Part shown: positions 24,241 through 33,433 of the stretch, one piece after another
How the letters are laid out: each line of letters starts with the position of its first letter
How positions within the stretch are numbered: position 1 is the first letter of the stretch
NCBI GenBank assembly: GCA_016218575.1
Contig: JACRDN010000022.1
Coordinates: forward strand, 1 to 64,000
Length of the DNA stretch: 64,000 nt
Direction: 5' to 3'
DNA from: Elusimicrobiota bacterium
GTDB taxonomy: Bacteria; Elusimicrobiota; Elusimicrobia; UBA1565; UBA9628
The notes under the pieces: generated by a model
The model's input: only the letters and a program-made list of their open reading frames with translations
What the model was told of the DNA's origin: nothing
Databases searched by the model: none
Translations under genes and position numbers: made by a program

Positions 24241-26163
24241 TCAGTCCCCGCCTTGAGAAAGAAACTCTCCCAGCTCTTCCAAAGACGCGAGCTTCCGGCA
24301 GCGGGGAATGGCCCCGAGGAATGCCTCTCCATAAGAGCGGCGGACAATTCTGGGGTCGAGCACGACCACGGCTCCGCGGTCGGTGGAGGAGCGGATGAGG
24401 CGCCCGAAGCCCTGGCGGAACTTCATGACGGCGCGGGGCAGGCTGTGGGAGTCAAAGTAGGAGCGGCCCAAGGACTCGTGCCAGGCGCGGCGGGCCTCCT
24501 CCATGGGAGAGGCGAAATTCGGGAAGGGAAGCTTGGCCAGGACCACGCAGGAAAGGGCCTCTCCGGGCACGTCCACGCCCTGCCAGAAGGTGTCCACACC
24601 GAGAAGGACGGCGTTGCCGGCCTTCATGAAGTCGCTGAGCAAGGCCTCATGGCCCGAACGCCCCTGCACCCAGAGGGGGCGCTTCTTCAACTTGCCCTTC
24701 ATCTCCTCGTGGACCGCGCGCAGCATCCTCCAGCTTGAGAAAAGCAGGAACACCCCTCCGGGGACCTTGCGGACGATCTTGAGGCAGGCGCGGGCCAAGG
24801 CCCTGGCGTGGCTTTCACCCTCCGCGGGCTCGGGTAAGTCCTCGAGGATGAGGAGCCCGGCCTGGCTTTCGTAATCGTAAGGGGAGTCGAGCACGAGCTC
24901 TCGAGCGCCCGAGAAGCCCACCCTGGACTTGAACTCGCCGAGGCCGTTTCCGGAGGAGAGGGTGGCCGAGGTCATGACGGCCGGAATCTCCCGCGACCAA
25001 AGGCCTTCCTCGAGCCTTGAGCCCACCTCCAAGGGCACCGAGCGCAGCTCGACGGCTCCGCCCGACCATTCGACCCAGCGCGCCGTGCTTTCGCTTTCCT
25101 CGCCCAGGATGGCGACCAGATCTGCGCGCAGGGCCGAGGCTTTTCCCTGGAGACTATGCAGTTCCAGAAGAGAGGCCTCGTCGGCTTCGCTCCGGGAGCC
25201 CTGAGCCTCGAGCTCCCGGATCAAGGCGGATTCGAGCGCGGTCAGAGCGCCGGGCGAGGGAGGGGCCTTCTCCTGCGACAAAAGCCTCCCGCCCTCCTTG
25301 GCGCCGGGAGAGAAGCCGTGCTCCCGGGCCAACTCCGCGAAGAAGGCCTGGCCCGCCCGCTCGAACTCGCCGAGAATCGGCCCCAAGTCCGGAACCACGG
25401 CGGCCCAGGGCCGCAAGTCCTCGGCCAGGCGGCTCCAGCGCGCCGAGGAGACCGCGACCCCGTAGTGGGAAACAGCGCTTTCCTCGAAGGAATGGGCCTC
25501 ATCTATGACAATGGCGTCGTAGGGGGGCAGGCGTGCGCCGGAGAGAAGAAGGGCGTGATTGACCACGAGAATGTGGCTCGACTCGGCTCTTTCCCGGTCC
25601 TTGCGGTAGAGGCAGCGCGTTCGCGCCGCCCCGGCCGGGCAAAGCTCGGGATCGCGCGAGACCCGGCTCCAAAAAGCTTGGCTGACAAGGCAGGGCATGG
25701 ACGAGCGATGAGCGGTCTCAGCGCTTCGGGCCCAGGAGGCCATTTGGGCCAGCGCCCGGCGCTGGGCCTGGGGCAAAGGCTCGGCGGAGGCCGCGAGTCT
25801 TTCCAGCCTCCGCAGGCAAAGGTAGTTATCCGCGCCCTGCAGCATGGCGTAGCGTAGAGTAAGGCCGAGGCGCTTCATAGCCTCGGCCGCCAGAGGGAGT
25901 TCTTTCTCTAGTATCTGTTCCTGAAGAGCCCGCGTGCAGGTCGAGACGAGCAGGCGCTTGCCTTTTTGCGCCGCCCACAAAGCGCCGGGCAGGAGGTAGG
26001 CCAGGGACTTGCCGACTCCGGTCCCGGCCTCGACCACGAGGCGGCTTTCGCCCTCCAAGGCCTCGGCCACGGCCTCGGCCATCTTCAACTGCTGGGGGCG
26101 GGTTTCGTAGCGCGGCGAGACATCCGCCAGAATCCCGTCGGGGGCGAAAAGCTGGGCGAGCAT
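24241..26163 (-). CDS. dinG: DinG-family ATP-dependent helicase
   Basis: A 640-residue XPD/DinG-type helicase on the minus strand. The start is the ATG at 26163, because the further open frame to 26274 begins with unrelated, Pro-rich sequence. Walker A is A-G-T-G-V-G-K-S at residues 46-53, the DEAH box is V-I-D-E-A-H-S-F, and motif VI appears as Q-G-F-G-R-L-I-R-S. Cysteines between Walker A and DEAH (C-L-V-S, L-C-P-A-G, C-L-Y-R) could hold an iron-sulphur cluster. DinG enzymes unwind R-loops and forked DNA. A TATAAT box on this strand ends seven bases before the start codon, so the mRNA may be leaderless. Confidence 0.88.
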   Translation of the reverse strand: MLAQLFAPDGILADVSPRYETRPQQLKMAEAVAEALEGESRLVVEAGTGVGKSLAYLLPGALWAAQKGKRLLVSTCTRALQEQILEKELPLAAEAMKRLGLTLRYAMLQGADNYLCLRRLERLAASAEPLPQAQRRALAQMASWARSAETAHRSSMPCLVSQAFWSRVSRDPELCPAGAARTRCLYRKDRERAESSHILVVNHALLLSGARLPPYDAIVIDEAHSFEESAVSHYGVAVSSARWSRLAEDLRPWAAVVPDLGPILGEFERAGQAFFAELAREHGFSPGAKEGGRLLSQEKAPPSPGALTALESALIRELEAQGSRSEADEASLLELHSLQGKASALRADLVAILGEESESTARWVEWSGGAVELRSVPLEVGSRLEEGLWSREIPAVMTSATLSSGNGLGEFKSRVGFSGARELVLDSPYDYESQAGLLILEDLPEPAEGESHARALARACLKIVRKVPGGVFLLFSSWRMLRAVHEEMKGKLKKRPLWVQGRSGHEALLSDFMKAGNAVLLGVDTFWQGVDVPGEALSCVVLAKLPFPNFASPMEEARRAWHESLGRSYFDSHSLPRAVMKFRQGFGRLIRSSTDRGAVVVLDPRIVRRSYGEAFLGAIPRCRKLASLEELGEFLSQGGD

Positions 26164-26279
26164 CCGAAGGATTATATTAATAAAGCAAGGGCCTATTTCC
26201 CATGGGCCCTTCGGCTTCGCCGTCCTAGGACCTTCGCTCCTATCCCGCGGCGCCGCCCCGCGGTATACTACCAAGGCAG

Positions 26280-28253
26280 ATGAAACTCGGACGCCTCGCC
26301 TTGATAGGCCTTGCCGCCTTTCCCTCCCCGGCGTTCTCTGCCCAGACGGACGGCACGTTCAAGACCGTGAAGCTCGCGCCCCAGGGGCAAAAAACACTCC
26401 ACCTGCCGCGCCCGGAGATCATCGCGGGAATGCGCATCAAGGCGCCTTCCTCGGCCCATCTGGAACAAACGGCGGAGCATACGCAACTGCTGCGCCCCAA
26501 CGCCTCTCAGGAAGAAGCCGCCGCAGCCATGGGGCGGCCCTATTCCGGCGCCCCGCGACAAGAGACGGAGCCTCACTCGGCCATGACAAGGCCCTTTGCC
26601 CTTGCCGCGGCCCGCCCCACCCAAGCTCTCCCCGCATTGAGGGATGCCGAATGGGCCAGGAGCTTGTGGAGCGGAAAGCCGGAGGAAGTTTCACAGGCCG
26701 CCGCGGCTTTGGAGGCCACCCTCGCCGACCCCGAGCAGGTCGTGTCCCCCGAGCTAGAGCCCTTGCTGAGGGGGGAAATCCTCGCTTATCTGCAGCAGGG
26801 CCCGTCGTCCCGGCCGAGCCTCAAGAGCAACGGCAGGCACGAGCCGGAAACCAGCATCCAGGAAATATTCCGGACCTACGAGACCATGGCCGCGGAGAAG
26901 CCGTTTTTAATCCCCCATGGGTTCTTGGGAGAAATGCTGGATTTGTGGCAAGTCGAGCCTCAATCCTGGATCAGGGACTCGAAGTCGTTCGACCTATCGC
27001 TTTGGATTTTCAGGAAATTGCTGACCATCGTTTGGTACGCCGGTGCCGCCGTCTCGGAGGCAGAGCGCGAGCTCCTGAAGGGCAAATGGAAGGAGATCGA
27101 GGCCAACGCCGCCTCCATCGCCTTCATGCGCGGCCGCAACGACCCCCTTCTTCGGGAAACCCGGGCATGGCTGGCGCAAATGCCGCGCCTGCCGGAGCTC
27201 CCCGCGCGGACTTCGAGAGAGGCGCTGGCCTTGTCCCGTCCTCTCCGGCAGGATAAGAGAATCATGGACTTGGACGCTCCGGCGGCCCGGGTCCTTTGGG
27301 CCCGGGACGGCTCTTCCTTCATCGTGGGAACCGAGAACGGCGAGCTTTCCCTTTGGGACCCCAGGCGGAGAAAACCCCTCTGGACGATGTCAATGGGGGA
27401 GCAGGGCGTCAAAGATTTGGCCCTGAGCCCGGACGGCGAGACCTTCTTCATCCTCTTGAAGGACGACGCCAAAATATATCAGCGGGGCTGGCTCGACGGG
27501 GAAAAGAGGGAGATCATCACGATCCACGAGAAGCATACGGAGGAAACCCTGCTCTCGCTGGCCGTGAGCCCGGAAAGCCATTTGCTGGCCGGCCTGAGCT
27601 CCGAAGGGCGGATCTGGATATGGGCCACCGCCACCGGAGCCCTGCGGAAGATAATCCAGACCAATAATATCTCTCCAGGTGACAGAGCCATTCAATGGAC
27701 CCCCGATGGAAGAAAGCTCGCATGGGTTGACTGGCATGCTACTACAGGCAAGATCATGGTGATCCACCTCGACCACTACTCCGTGGAAACGGGGCTGAGG
27801 GATCGCAGGCCCATCAGCATCCGCCGGCAACAAAAACACGAACACTTTGTATCCATCAGTCCTGACGGAAATTCTCTTGTTCTTTCCAGCATGAAGTGCA
27901 CGATGCTGGATAACATATCCCATGATTCTGTAGACGCACGCTGGACACCCATCCTGGAGATAGTCCATTCCGGCCCATTGTCGAGACTCAATCCCTCAAG
28001 ATACATCACCATGGGCAGGGAAACCGCCAGCCGGGTTACCAACATCGCCTGGAGCCCGGACGGCAGGCTCCTGGCCACCGCCGAGGACAACGGCCGCGTC
28101 GTTATTTGGGACGCGGCTTCACTGAAGCCGATTCAAAGCCCGTGGGGCCATTCAGGCACCGTCAATGCCATCGCCTTCAGCCCTGACGGAAAATGGCTGC
28201 TCACCGGCGGCAGCGATAAAACGGCCCGCCTTCACCCCGTCCAACTCCGCTGA
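26280..28253 (+). CDS. Secreted WD40-repeat protein
   Basis: A 657-residue protein with a signal peptide ending P-A-F-S-A-Q. The region to about 330 is helical and unassigned. From about 335 on there are WD40-type repeats: S-L-W-D-P-R-R, A-L-S-P-D-G-E, I-W-I-W-A-T-A-T-G, A-W-S-P-D-G-R-L-L-A-T, V-I-W-D-A-A and I-A-F-S-P-D-G-K-W-L-L-T-G-G-S-D-K-T. The repeats should form a propeller in the periplasm or outside the cell. A TATACT box at 26264-26269 leaves only ten bases before ATG. Codons around 27,660-28,000 are less GC-rich than the rest. Confidence 0.75.
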   Translation: MKLGRLALIGLAAFPSPAFSAQTDGTFKTVKLAPQGQKTLHLPRPEIIAGMRIKAPSSAHLEQTAEHTQLLRPNASQEEAAAAMGRPYSGAPRQETEPHSAMTRPFALAAARPTQALPALRDAEWARSLWSGKPEEVSQAAAALEATLADPEQVVSPELEPLLRGEILAYLQQGPSSRPSLKSNGRHEPETSIQEIFRTYETMAAEKPFLIPHGFLGEMLDLWQVEPQSWIRDSKSFDLSLWIFRKLLTIVWYAGAAVSEAERELLKGKWKEIEANAASIAFMRGRNDPLLRETRAWLAQMPRLPELPARTSREALALSRPLRQDKRIMDLDAPAARVLWARDGSSFIVGTENGELSLWDPRRRKPLWTMSMGEQGVKDLALSPDGETFFILLKDDAKIYQRGWLDGEKREIITIHEKHTEETLLSLAVSPESHLLAGLSSEGRIWIWATATGALRKIIQTNNISPGDRAIQWTPDGRKLAWVDWHATTGKIMVIHLDHYSVETGLRDRRPISIRRQQKHEHFVSISPDGNSLVLSSMKCTMLDNISHDSVDARWTPILEIVHSGPLSRLNPSRYITMGRETASRVTNIAWSPDGRLLATAEDNGRVVIWDAASLKPIQSPWGHSGTVNAIAFSPDGKWLLTGGSDKTARLHPVQLR

Positions 28254-28315
28254 TCCGGCCTGATCCCGGACCGCGGGATTATATTATAATGGGCTCTCAC
28301 GGACCCGAGCCGCGC

Positions 28316-28648
28316 ATGAACAAGACCGAGACCCTGGAAGTCGAGCGACTGTGGCAGGCCGCGCGCTTTTTGCCGCAGAGCGCGCGCCTGCTTGGCACCC
28401 GCTACCGCCACCTTTTTCTGGCCTACGCCAAGCAGTTCACGGCGGGGGGAGAGGCGCGCACCGTGGCCGACGCCCTGGGGTTCATCGAGTTCGCCTTCCG
28501 GCAGAACCGGGTGGCTCTGCTCGAGCCAGAGCAAAAGGCCCTGCGCCAGGACGCGCGAAAGCTCTTGAGGCGCTACACGCTGCGCCGCGACGGCCCGGCC
28601 TTGGAGGCGGTGGAGAAATGGAGGATCAGGCAATGGCTCAACATTTGA
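28316..28648 (+). CDS. Hypothetical small basic protein
   Basis: A 110-residue, Arg- and Leu-rich helical protein without known motifs. ATG 28316 is used because the earlier ATG at 28289 lies inside a TATAAT box (28285-28290). It overlaps the methyltransferase gene by 16 bases and is probably cotranscribed with it. Function is unknown. Confidence 0.55.
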   Translation: MNKTETLEVERLWQAARFLPQSARLLGTRYRHLFLAYAKQFTAGGEARTVADALGFIEFAFRQNRVALLEPEQKALRQDARKLLRRYTLRRDGPALEAVEKWRIRQWLNI

Positions 28649-29304
28649 GGCTTGAAGGCTCCCCGGCGGCCCACCGGGCGGGGCTCATCCTGGGGCGGGA
28701 GAGCGAGGTCTTGCGGCAAATCCACGAGGAGACTCCCAAGAAGGGCATCCCTCCCATTCACATCGGGGCCGAGGAGGGGCAAATCCTCCACTTCCTGGTC
28801 CAAGCCTGCTCGGCCGTCAAGGCCGTGGAGATCGGGACCTTGGCCGGCTACTCGGCCTGCTGGATCGCCCAAGCCCTGCCCGAGAACGGGGCCCTTTACA
28901 CCCTCGAATTCAACCCCAAGCACGCGGCCGCGGCCCGGGAGAACATCCGCAAGGCGGGGCTTAACTCCAAGATATCGGTCGAGGAGGGGGCCGCTCTCGA
29001 GCTCCTGCCCGCTTTGGCCGCCCAAGGACCTTTCGACTTCTGCTTCATAGACGCCGACAAGGTGAATTACCCGAGCTACCTGCGCTGGGCCGTCGAAAAC
29101 GTCCGCCCCGGAGGGATAGTCGCGGGAGACAACGCCTACCTCTTCGGCAAGCTCCACCTCGCCCCCAAGGACGCGGGCGAGGACGCGGCCGGGGTGCCGG
29201 CCATGCGCGAGTTCTTGAAGCTCATGGCCGATCCGCAGTATTTCTCCTCCTGCGCCATGCTGCCCACCGCCGAGGGGCTGGCCGTGGCCGTGCGGGCGGG
29301 CTGA
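28633..29304 (+). CDS. SAM-dependent O-methyltransferase (class I, COMT-like)
   Basis: A 223-residue enzyme with GGAGG eight bases before ATG 28633. The SAM motif I reads V-E-I-G-T-L-A-G-Y-S-A-C-W. L-Y-T-L-E-F-N-P-K-H and F-D-F-C-F-I-D-A-D-K follow, then V-R-P-G-G-I-V-A-G-D-N. This is the Methyltransf_3 family, metal-dependent catechol or caffeoyl-CoA-type enzymes; Asp and Asn in D-A-D-K and D-N are the likely metal ligands. The substrate cannot be told from sequence. The stop overlaps the clpS start. Confidence 0.85.
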   Translation: MAQHLRLEGSPAAHRAGLILGRESEVLRQIHEETPKKGIPPIHIGAEEGQILHFLVQACSAVKAVEIGTLAGYSACWIAQALPENGALYTLEFNPKHAAAARENIRKAGLNSKISVEEGAALELLPALAAQGPFDFCFIDADKVNYPSYLRWAVENVRPGGIVAGDNAYLFGKLHLAPKDAGEDAAGVPAMREFLKLMADPQYFSSCAMLPTAEGLAVAVRAG

Positions 29305-29591
29305 TGCCCGCGACCGCAGCGAGGCCCACGCGAGAGAGCCGCTCCGAGGCGGAGCCGCGCGGCGACTACGAGTGGAAGACCATCCTCCACAACTGCGAGT
29401 GCCACACCTTCGACCAGGTCGAGCGCCAGCTCATCAAGGCCATCCGCTGCTCTTTGTCCCAGGCCAGGAGATTCTCCATGGAGGTTCACACCCAGGGCTC
29501 GGCGGTGGTCTACCATGGGGCGCGGGAGCGCTGCGAGGCCGTGGCCATGGTCCTGGAAGAGATCGGCCTCCAGGTCCGGGTCTCGAAATAA
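29304..29591 (+). CDS. clpS: ClpS-like protease adaptor
   Basis: A 95-residue protein. After a variable N-terminal 20 residues, W-K-T-I-L-H-N-C-E-C-H-T-F-D-Q-V runs where ClpS has V-x-L-x-N-D-D-Y-T-x-x-x-x-V, and M-E-V-H-T-Q-G-S-A-V-V matches the conserved M-x-V-H-x-x-G-x-A-V. ClpS delivers N-degron substrates to ClpA or ClpC. The usual Asn-Asp-Asp substrate residues are replaced (N-C-E-C), so specificity may differ. No ClpA lies nearby. The ATG shares its A with the upstream stop. Confidence 0.75.
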   Translation: MPATAARPTRESRSEAEPRGDYEWKTILHNCECHTFDQVERQLIKAIRCSLSQARRFSMEVHTQGSAVVYHGARERCEAVAMVLEEIGLQVRVSK

Positions 29592-29610
29592 AATTTGCTA
29601 AAGTAGCGCC

Positions 29611-30621
29611 GTGGCAGGAACTCCCGCCGCTAAAAGCCCGATGCCCCGCCGGCGCCTTGGCCGGACCGGGCTCATGGTCTCCGAGATCGGCTTCGGGGGT
29701 TGGGGGATCGGGAAATCCATGTGGGGAAAAACCGATGACGCGGAGTCTCTCAAGGCCCTGCGCGCGGCCTTGGACGCCGGCATCGTCTACTTCGACACGG
29801 CCTACGCCTACGGCCGGGGGCATTCCGAGAGGCTGATCGCCAAGGCGCTCAAGGAGTCGCGGCGAAGCGCTGTGGTCTCCACGAAGATACCTCCCCGCAA
29901 CATGGAGTGGCCGGCGCGCCCGAGCACGCCCCTGGCCTTGGCCTTCCCGCCGGACTGGATCTCGTTCTGTGTGGAGCGCTCGCTCGGCAATCTCGCCGTG
30001 GACTGCCTGACCTTGGAGCAGTTCCACGTCTGGACCGACGCCTGGCTCAAGGACCCGCTCTGGCCCGAGGTCGCCGAGACCTTCGCCAGGCTCAAAAAGG
30101 AGGGCAAGCTCCGCTTCGTCGGCGCCTCTCTCAACAGCGACGACCCGGACTCCGCCTTGGAGCTCGTGAAATCGGGCTTGGTGGACCAGGTCCAGGTTCT
30201 CTTCAACCTCTTCGATCAAAGGGCCGCGGACCGCCTATTTCCGCTCTGCCTTGAGAAGGGGGTGGCCGTGGTCGTGCGCTGCCCCTTCGACGAGGGAAGC
30301 CTCACCGGGGAGCTCAGGCCCGAAACCCGGTTCGAGCCCGAGGACTTCCGCGGCCACTATTTCGGAGGGGAGCGCCTGGCCGAGACCTGCCGCAGGGTCC
30401 AGGCCCTGGAGCCGGCCGTGCTGGGAGAAAAGGCCCCCGTCTTGGCGACGGCGGCCTTGAAGTATTGCCTGAGCTTTCCCGCGGTCTCGACCGTGATCCC
30501 GGGCATGCGCAAGGCGGCCCACGTGGAGAAAAACGCCCGGGCCGCGGACTCCGACTACTACGGCCCCCGGGAGCTCGAGGCCATCGCGGCCCATCGCTGG
30601 GTGCGGAACTTCTACACTTGA
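29611..30621 (+). CDS. Aldo/keto reductase
   Basis: A 336-residue TIM-barrel oxidoreductase: R-R-L-G-R-T-G-L-M-V-S-E-I-G-F-G, F-D-T-A-Y-A-Y-G-R-G-H-S-E (catalytic Asp and Tyr), V-V-S-T-K-I-P (Lys) and L-E-Q-F-H-V-W (His). V-S-T-V-I-P-G-M-R sits at the NADP-binding end. GTG 29611 lies six bases after a TGCTAAAGT extended -10 element (29596-29604), which suggests a leaderless mRNA; ATG 29641 is the alternative start. The substrate is unknown. Confidence 0.85.
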   Translation: MAGTPAAKSPMPRRRLGRTGLMVSEIGFGGWGIGKSMWGKTDDAESLKALRAALDAGIVYFDTAYAYGRGHSERLIAKALKESRRSAVVSTKIPPRNMEWPARPSTPLALAFPPDWISFCVERSLGNLAVDCLTLEQFHVWTDAWLKDPLWPEVAETFARLKKEGKLRFVGASLNSDDPDSALELVKSGLVDQVQVLFNLFDQRAADRLFPLCLEKGVAVVVRCPFDEGSLTGELRPETRFEPEDFRGHYFGGERLAETCRRVQALEPAVLGEKAPVLATAALKYCLSFPAVSTVIPGMRKAAHVEKNARAADSDYYGPRELEAIAAHRWVRNFYT

Positions 30622-30983
30622 AGATATCAAACTGCGTCCGGACACGCTCGGCATTAGCCCTGGGAGGGCTCGGGCTCTGCCTCGCCTTCAACGGCTGCTT
30701 CTGGGCTTTCATGGGCGGGGCCGCGGAGGGCGGCTACGTCGCCGGGCAAAAGGACCGCGGCGCGGGGGAAACAGTCTCCGATCAATGGATCCACGCCAAG
30801 GTCAAGGCCGCCCTTCTCGGCGAAGGCAGGCTGCGCTCCGGCCATATCAACGTGGACGTGGACAAAAGCGTGGTCACCTTGCGCGGCCTGGCGCACACCG
30901 AGGAGGAGCGCCGGCTCGCCCTGGCCCTGGCCCGCTCGATCAAGGGCGTCAAGGATGTCAAAGACGAGCTCAAGCTTCCCTAG
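30618..30983 (+). CDS. BON-domain lipoprotein
   Basis: A 121-residue protein starting at TTG 30618, overlapping the stop of the reductase. A hydrophobic N-terminus ends L-A-F-N-G-C, a plausible though imperfect lipobox. The BON domain covers about residues 50-120: S-D-Q-W-I-H-A-K-V-K-A-A-L-L, I-N-V-D-V-D-K-S-V-V-T-L-R-G, and G-V-K-D-V-K-D-E-L. BON proteins bind membranes or envelope polymers, often under osmotic stress. It overlaps the next gene by 29 bases. Confidence 0.72.
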   Translation: MKISNCVRTRSALALGGLGLCLAFNGCFWAFMGGAAEGGYVAGQKDRGAGETVSDQWIHAKVKAALLGEGRLRSGHINVDVDKSVVTLRGLAHTEEERRLALALARSIKGVKDVKDELKLP

Positions 30984-32232
30984 CCTGGCCCAAGCCGCGC
31001 CCTGGCTCGTGTTCGCCCTGGCGCTCGGGGCGCGTTTGGCCTATGCCGCCTGGATAGGCCAGGGCCCGGCCGCGCGCGCGGGGGACGCCCTCGAGTACCA
31101 CCTCTACGCGGTAAATCTGCTCGACCACGGGCGCTACCAGATTCCGGCGGGCCTGGCCTGGCGCACGCCGGGGTATCCCCTGTTCCTGGCGGGAATCTAC
31201 TCTCTTTTCGGACGGGGGGTTCTCCCGGTCCAGCTCGTCCAATGCCTGCTCGGGGCCGGGGCCTGCCTGTTAACATTCCTGATCGCCCGAGAAAGCCTGG
31301 GCTCGCTGAAGTGGGCGGCCGCGGCCGGACTCGCGACCGCCTGCTACCATGACCTGATCTCTCCCTGCGCGCGACTGCTCACCGAGGCGCCCGCCACTTT
31401 CCTCGTCACCGCGGTCTTTTGGCTGCTGGCGCGAAACTCCCGCGGCCTCGGGAAAATGACGGCGCTCGGGGCCGGGGCTCTCCTGGGAGCGGCGTTTCTG
31501 ATGCGCTCGGAAGTACTGCTGTTCCTGCCGATTTTGATGGCACTCCAGTACTTCGCAAGACCGGAAACAACCCCGACACACGCCAGGTTCTTGATTTTCA
31601 TCTTGGCGAGTTTCAGCATGTTCTTACTTCCCTGGGCCCTGCGCAACCAGAGGGCCCTCGGCCGGCCCGTCATCACCGGCACGGCGGGCTCCTTCAACCT
31701 CTACGCCTGGGGCGTGCCGCGCACCGTGCGCCTGCGCCTAGGCGGGGTCAGGAATTACGCGGAGCCGGACCAGTCCCTGGACGAGCTGAAGAAAGGGGAG
31801 TTTTATCGCCGTGCGGTCAAGAAATTTTACAAGGAAACTCCGCTCCCGGTCTTGGCGCGCGCGATCCTCATCAATCTCGCTCTCTTCTACTATCCATTCC
31901 ATCCGGGATTCGACCCGACCCTCGTCTTTTTCTTGCCGCTCGCATTCGCCGGGATATGGATGAGCCGCAAAGAGCCCCGCGCCCGGCCCTGGGCCGCGTG
32001 GGTTCTCTACCTCACGGCCCTGCATCTCTTCGTGGCCGTGGGGGAATCCCGTCACCGCCAGAAGCTGGGAACGGCCGTCGTCCTTCTTTCCTTCCTGGCG
32101 CTGAAGACATTGCGCGAGAAATGGGGAGAGAAGTCCTTCTCCCGCGCCCTCTGGGCCTGGTCCGGAGCGAACCTGGCCGTGTGGGTGTGCTCGCCATTGC
32201 TGCGCCGCATCATCCTATCTGCTATTTTCTAA
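30955..32232 (+). CDS. GT-C glycosyltransferase, PMT/ArnT-like
   Basis: A 425-residue membrane protein with about ten hydrophobic helices. The first periplasmic loop has G-D-A-L-E-Y-H-L-Y-A and W-R-T-P-G-Y-P-L-F-L-A-G-I-Y, the acidic and H/R-P-Y signatures of the family 39-type (PMT_2) enzymes that use polyprenyl-phosphate sugars. The length is short for ArnT (about 550), which has a large C-terminal periplasmic domain absent here. The start is uncertain, because ATG 30955 lies inside the previous gene. Confidence 0.7.
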   Translation: MSKTSSSFPSLAQAAPWLVFALALGARLAYAAWIGQGPAARAGDALEYHLYAVNLLDHGRYQIPAGLAWRTPGYPLFLAGIYSLFGRGVLPVQLVQCLLGAGACLLTFLIARESLGSLKWAAAAGLATACYHDLISPCARLLTEAPATFLVTAVFWLLARNSRGLGKMTALGAGALLGAAFLMRSEVLLFLPILMALQYFARPETTPTHARFLIFILASFSMFLLPWALRNQRALGRPVITGTAGSFNLYAWGVPRTVRLRLGGVRNYAEPDQSLDELKKGEFYRRAVKKFYKETPLPVLARAILINLALFYYPFHPGFDPTLVFFLPLAFAGIWMSRKEPRARPWAAWVLYLTALHLFVAVGESRHRQKLGTAVVLLSFLALKTLREKWGEKSFSRALWAWSGANLAVWVCSPLLRRIILSAIF

Positions 32233-32242
32233 TGGCACGATC

Positions 32243-33433
32243 ATGATCTTGCTCATCAACCTAATCGGATTCCTGCTCGTTCCTCGGCTTTGCGTCGCCA
32301 TGTCAGCAAACCAGCCGCTTCTCAGAAAGATCGAAATCATCGACACCAATAATTTCCTTGCGCCTGGGGCTTCCTCTTATCCATTCGACATGACCGACAA
32401 CTCCGCCCTCCAAAAACTGCGCTCCTATGTCGCCAAGAGGGCAGCTTTTGAGCCGGCAAACGATCCCGAGGTGATCATCCGCGTTCTCGACTGGGTGAGC
32501 GCCCAGTGGGAGCATGACGGCATGAATGAGCCCAGAAAAGATGAATCAGCTCTCGACATTCTCAAAGATGTCCACGAGCGCGCCAAGCGTTACCGTTGCG
32601 TCGAGTACGGTCTCGTCGCATCCGAGCTCCTGCGCTCGTTGGGATATCCGGCTCGATCCGTAGAGATCGACTCCGATGATTTCACCTATGGCGGCTTTGG
32701 GCGCCAGCACGTCGCCGCTGAGGTTTGGTCCAATAGCCTCCAGAAATGGGTATTCATCGATCCCCAGAACGGTGCCTATCCCACTTTTGATGGCGAACTC
32801 TTGAGTTTTTATGATTTATACGATCTAAAAAGACGAGGAAAATTCGCTGCGGTCCAGTTCAATGTAACCGAAAGCTTCAGAAAACGCTATCCGGATTTCA
32901 ACGATCACGAATTCGACCGAACTTACCGGGAGTTTATTGCAAGGTACTTCGGGCATGTGGCAACGACCGTCAATCTCTCTGGGAGGAAACATCTTCTCGC
33001 TTTGCAGCTCGATGACAAGACCCAAGCGCTGGCCTTTCAAGGGTGGCCGTATGAGAATGCTGTCTATACACGCAAGCCGGAGGACTTCTATCCCGACATG
33101 AATCGGACCTTGATTAGTTTCGAATATCGAAACAAGCGCAGCGGCACAAAGCAGGAGTTGCTGCTGGCCCAGGGAATCAAGACGGAAGAAGAATATCTGG
33201 CCAAAATGCCCCTTTGGGCTCCCAAGCCCGACTTCATAGTCTCATTGGCGAATGGCTCCGCCTGGCATTCATATTACGCGTATCGGACATCGAGGCAAGG
33301 AGCCTGGGAGCATCTTGACGGAAACTCCATGCCCTGGTCCCTGTCTGCCGGCGACAACTTTTTCGAAGTGCGCTCTATTAATAAGATGGGGATCCCCGGC
33401 CCAAGTTCTTTCGTCGTCATCCGTTACCATTAG
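32243..33433 (+). CDS. Exported transglutaminase-like protein
   Basis: A 396-residue protein with a hydrophobic N-terminus that looks like a signal peptide or anchor. The catalytic triad of the transglutaminase-like fold is present: Cys119 (Y-R-C-V-E-Y-G), His156 (R-Q-H-V-A-A-E-V-W) and Asp173 (F-I-D-P-Q-N-G). The C-terminal 170 residues are beta-rich and unassigned. It may be a cysteine protease or amidase rather than a cross-linking enzyme. Codons are clearly less GC-rich than the neighbours, which could mark transfer. A TGCTATTTT element lies 14 bases before ATG 32243. Confidence 0.75.
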   Translation: MILLINLIGFLLVPRLCVAMSANQPLLRKIEIIDTNNFLAPGASSYPFDMTDNSALQKLRSYVAKRAAFEPANDPEVIIRVLDWVSAQWEHDGMNEPRKDESALDILKDVHERAKRYRCVEYGLVASELLRSLGYPARSVEIDSDDFTYGGFGRQHVAAEVWSNSLQKWVFIDPQNGAYPTFDGELLSFYDLYDLKRRGKFAAVQFNVTESFRKRYPDFNDHEFDRTYREFIARYFGHVATTVNLSGRKHLLALQLDDKTQALAFQGWPYENAVYTRKPEDFYPDMNRTLISFEYRNKRSGTKQELLLAQGIKTEEEYLAKMPLWAPKPDFIVSLANGSAWHSYYAYRTSRQGAWEHLDGNSMPWSLSAGDNFFEVRSINKMGIPGPSSFVVIRYH

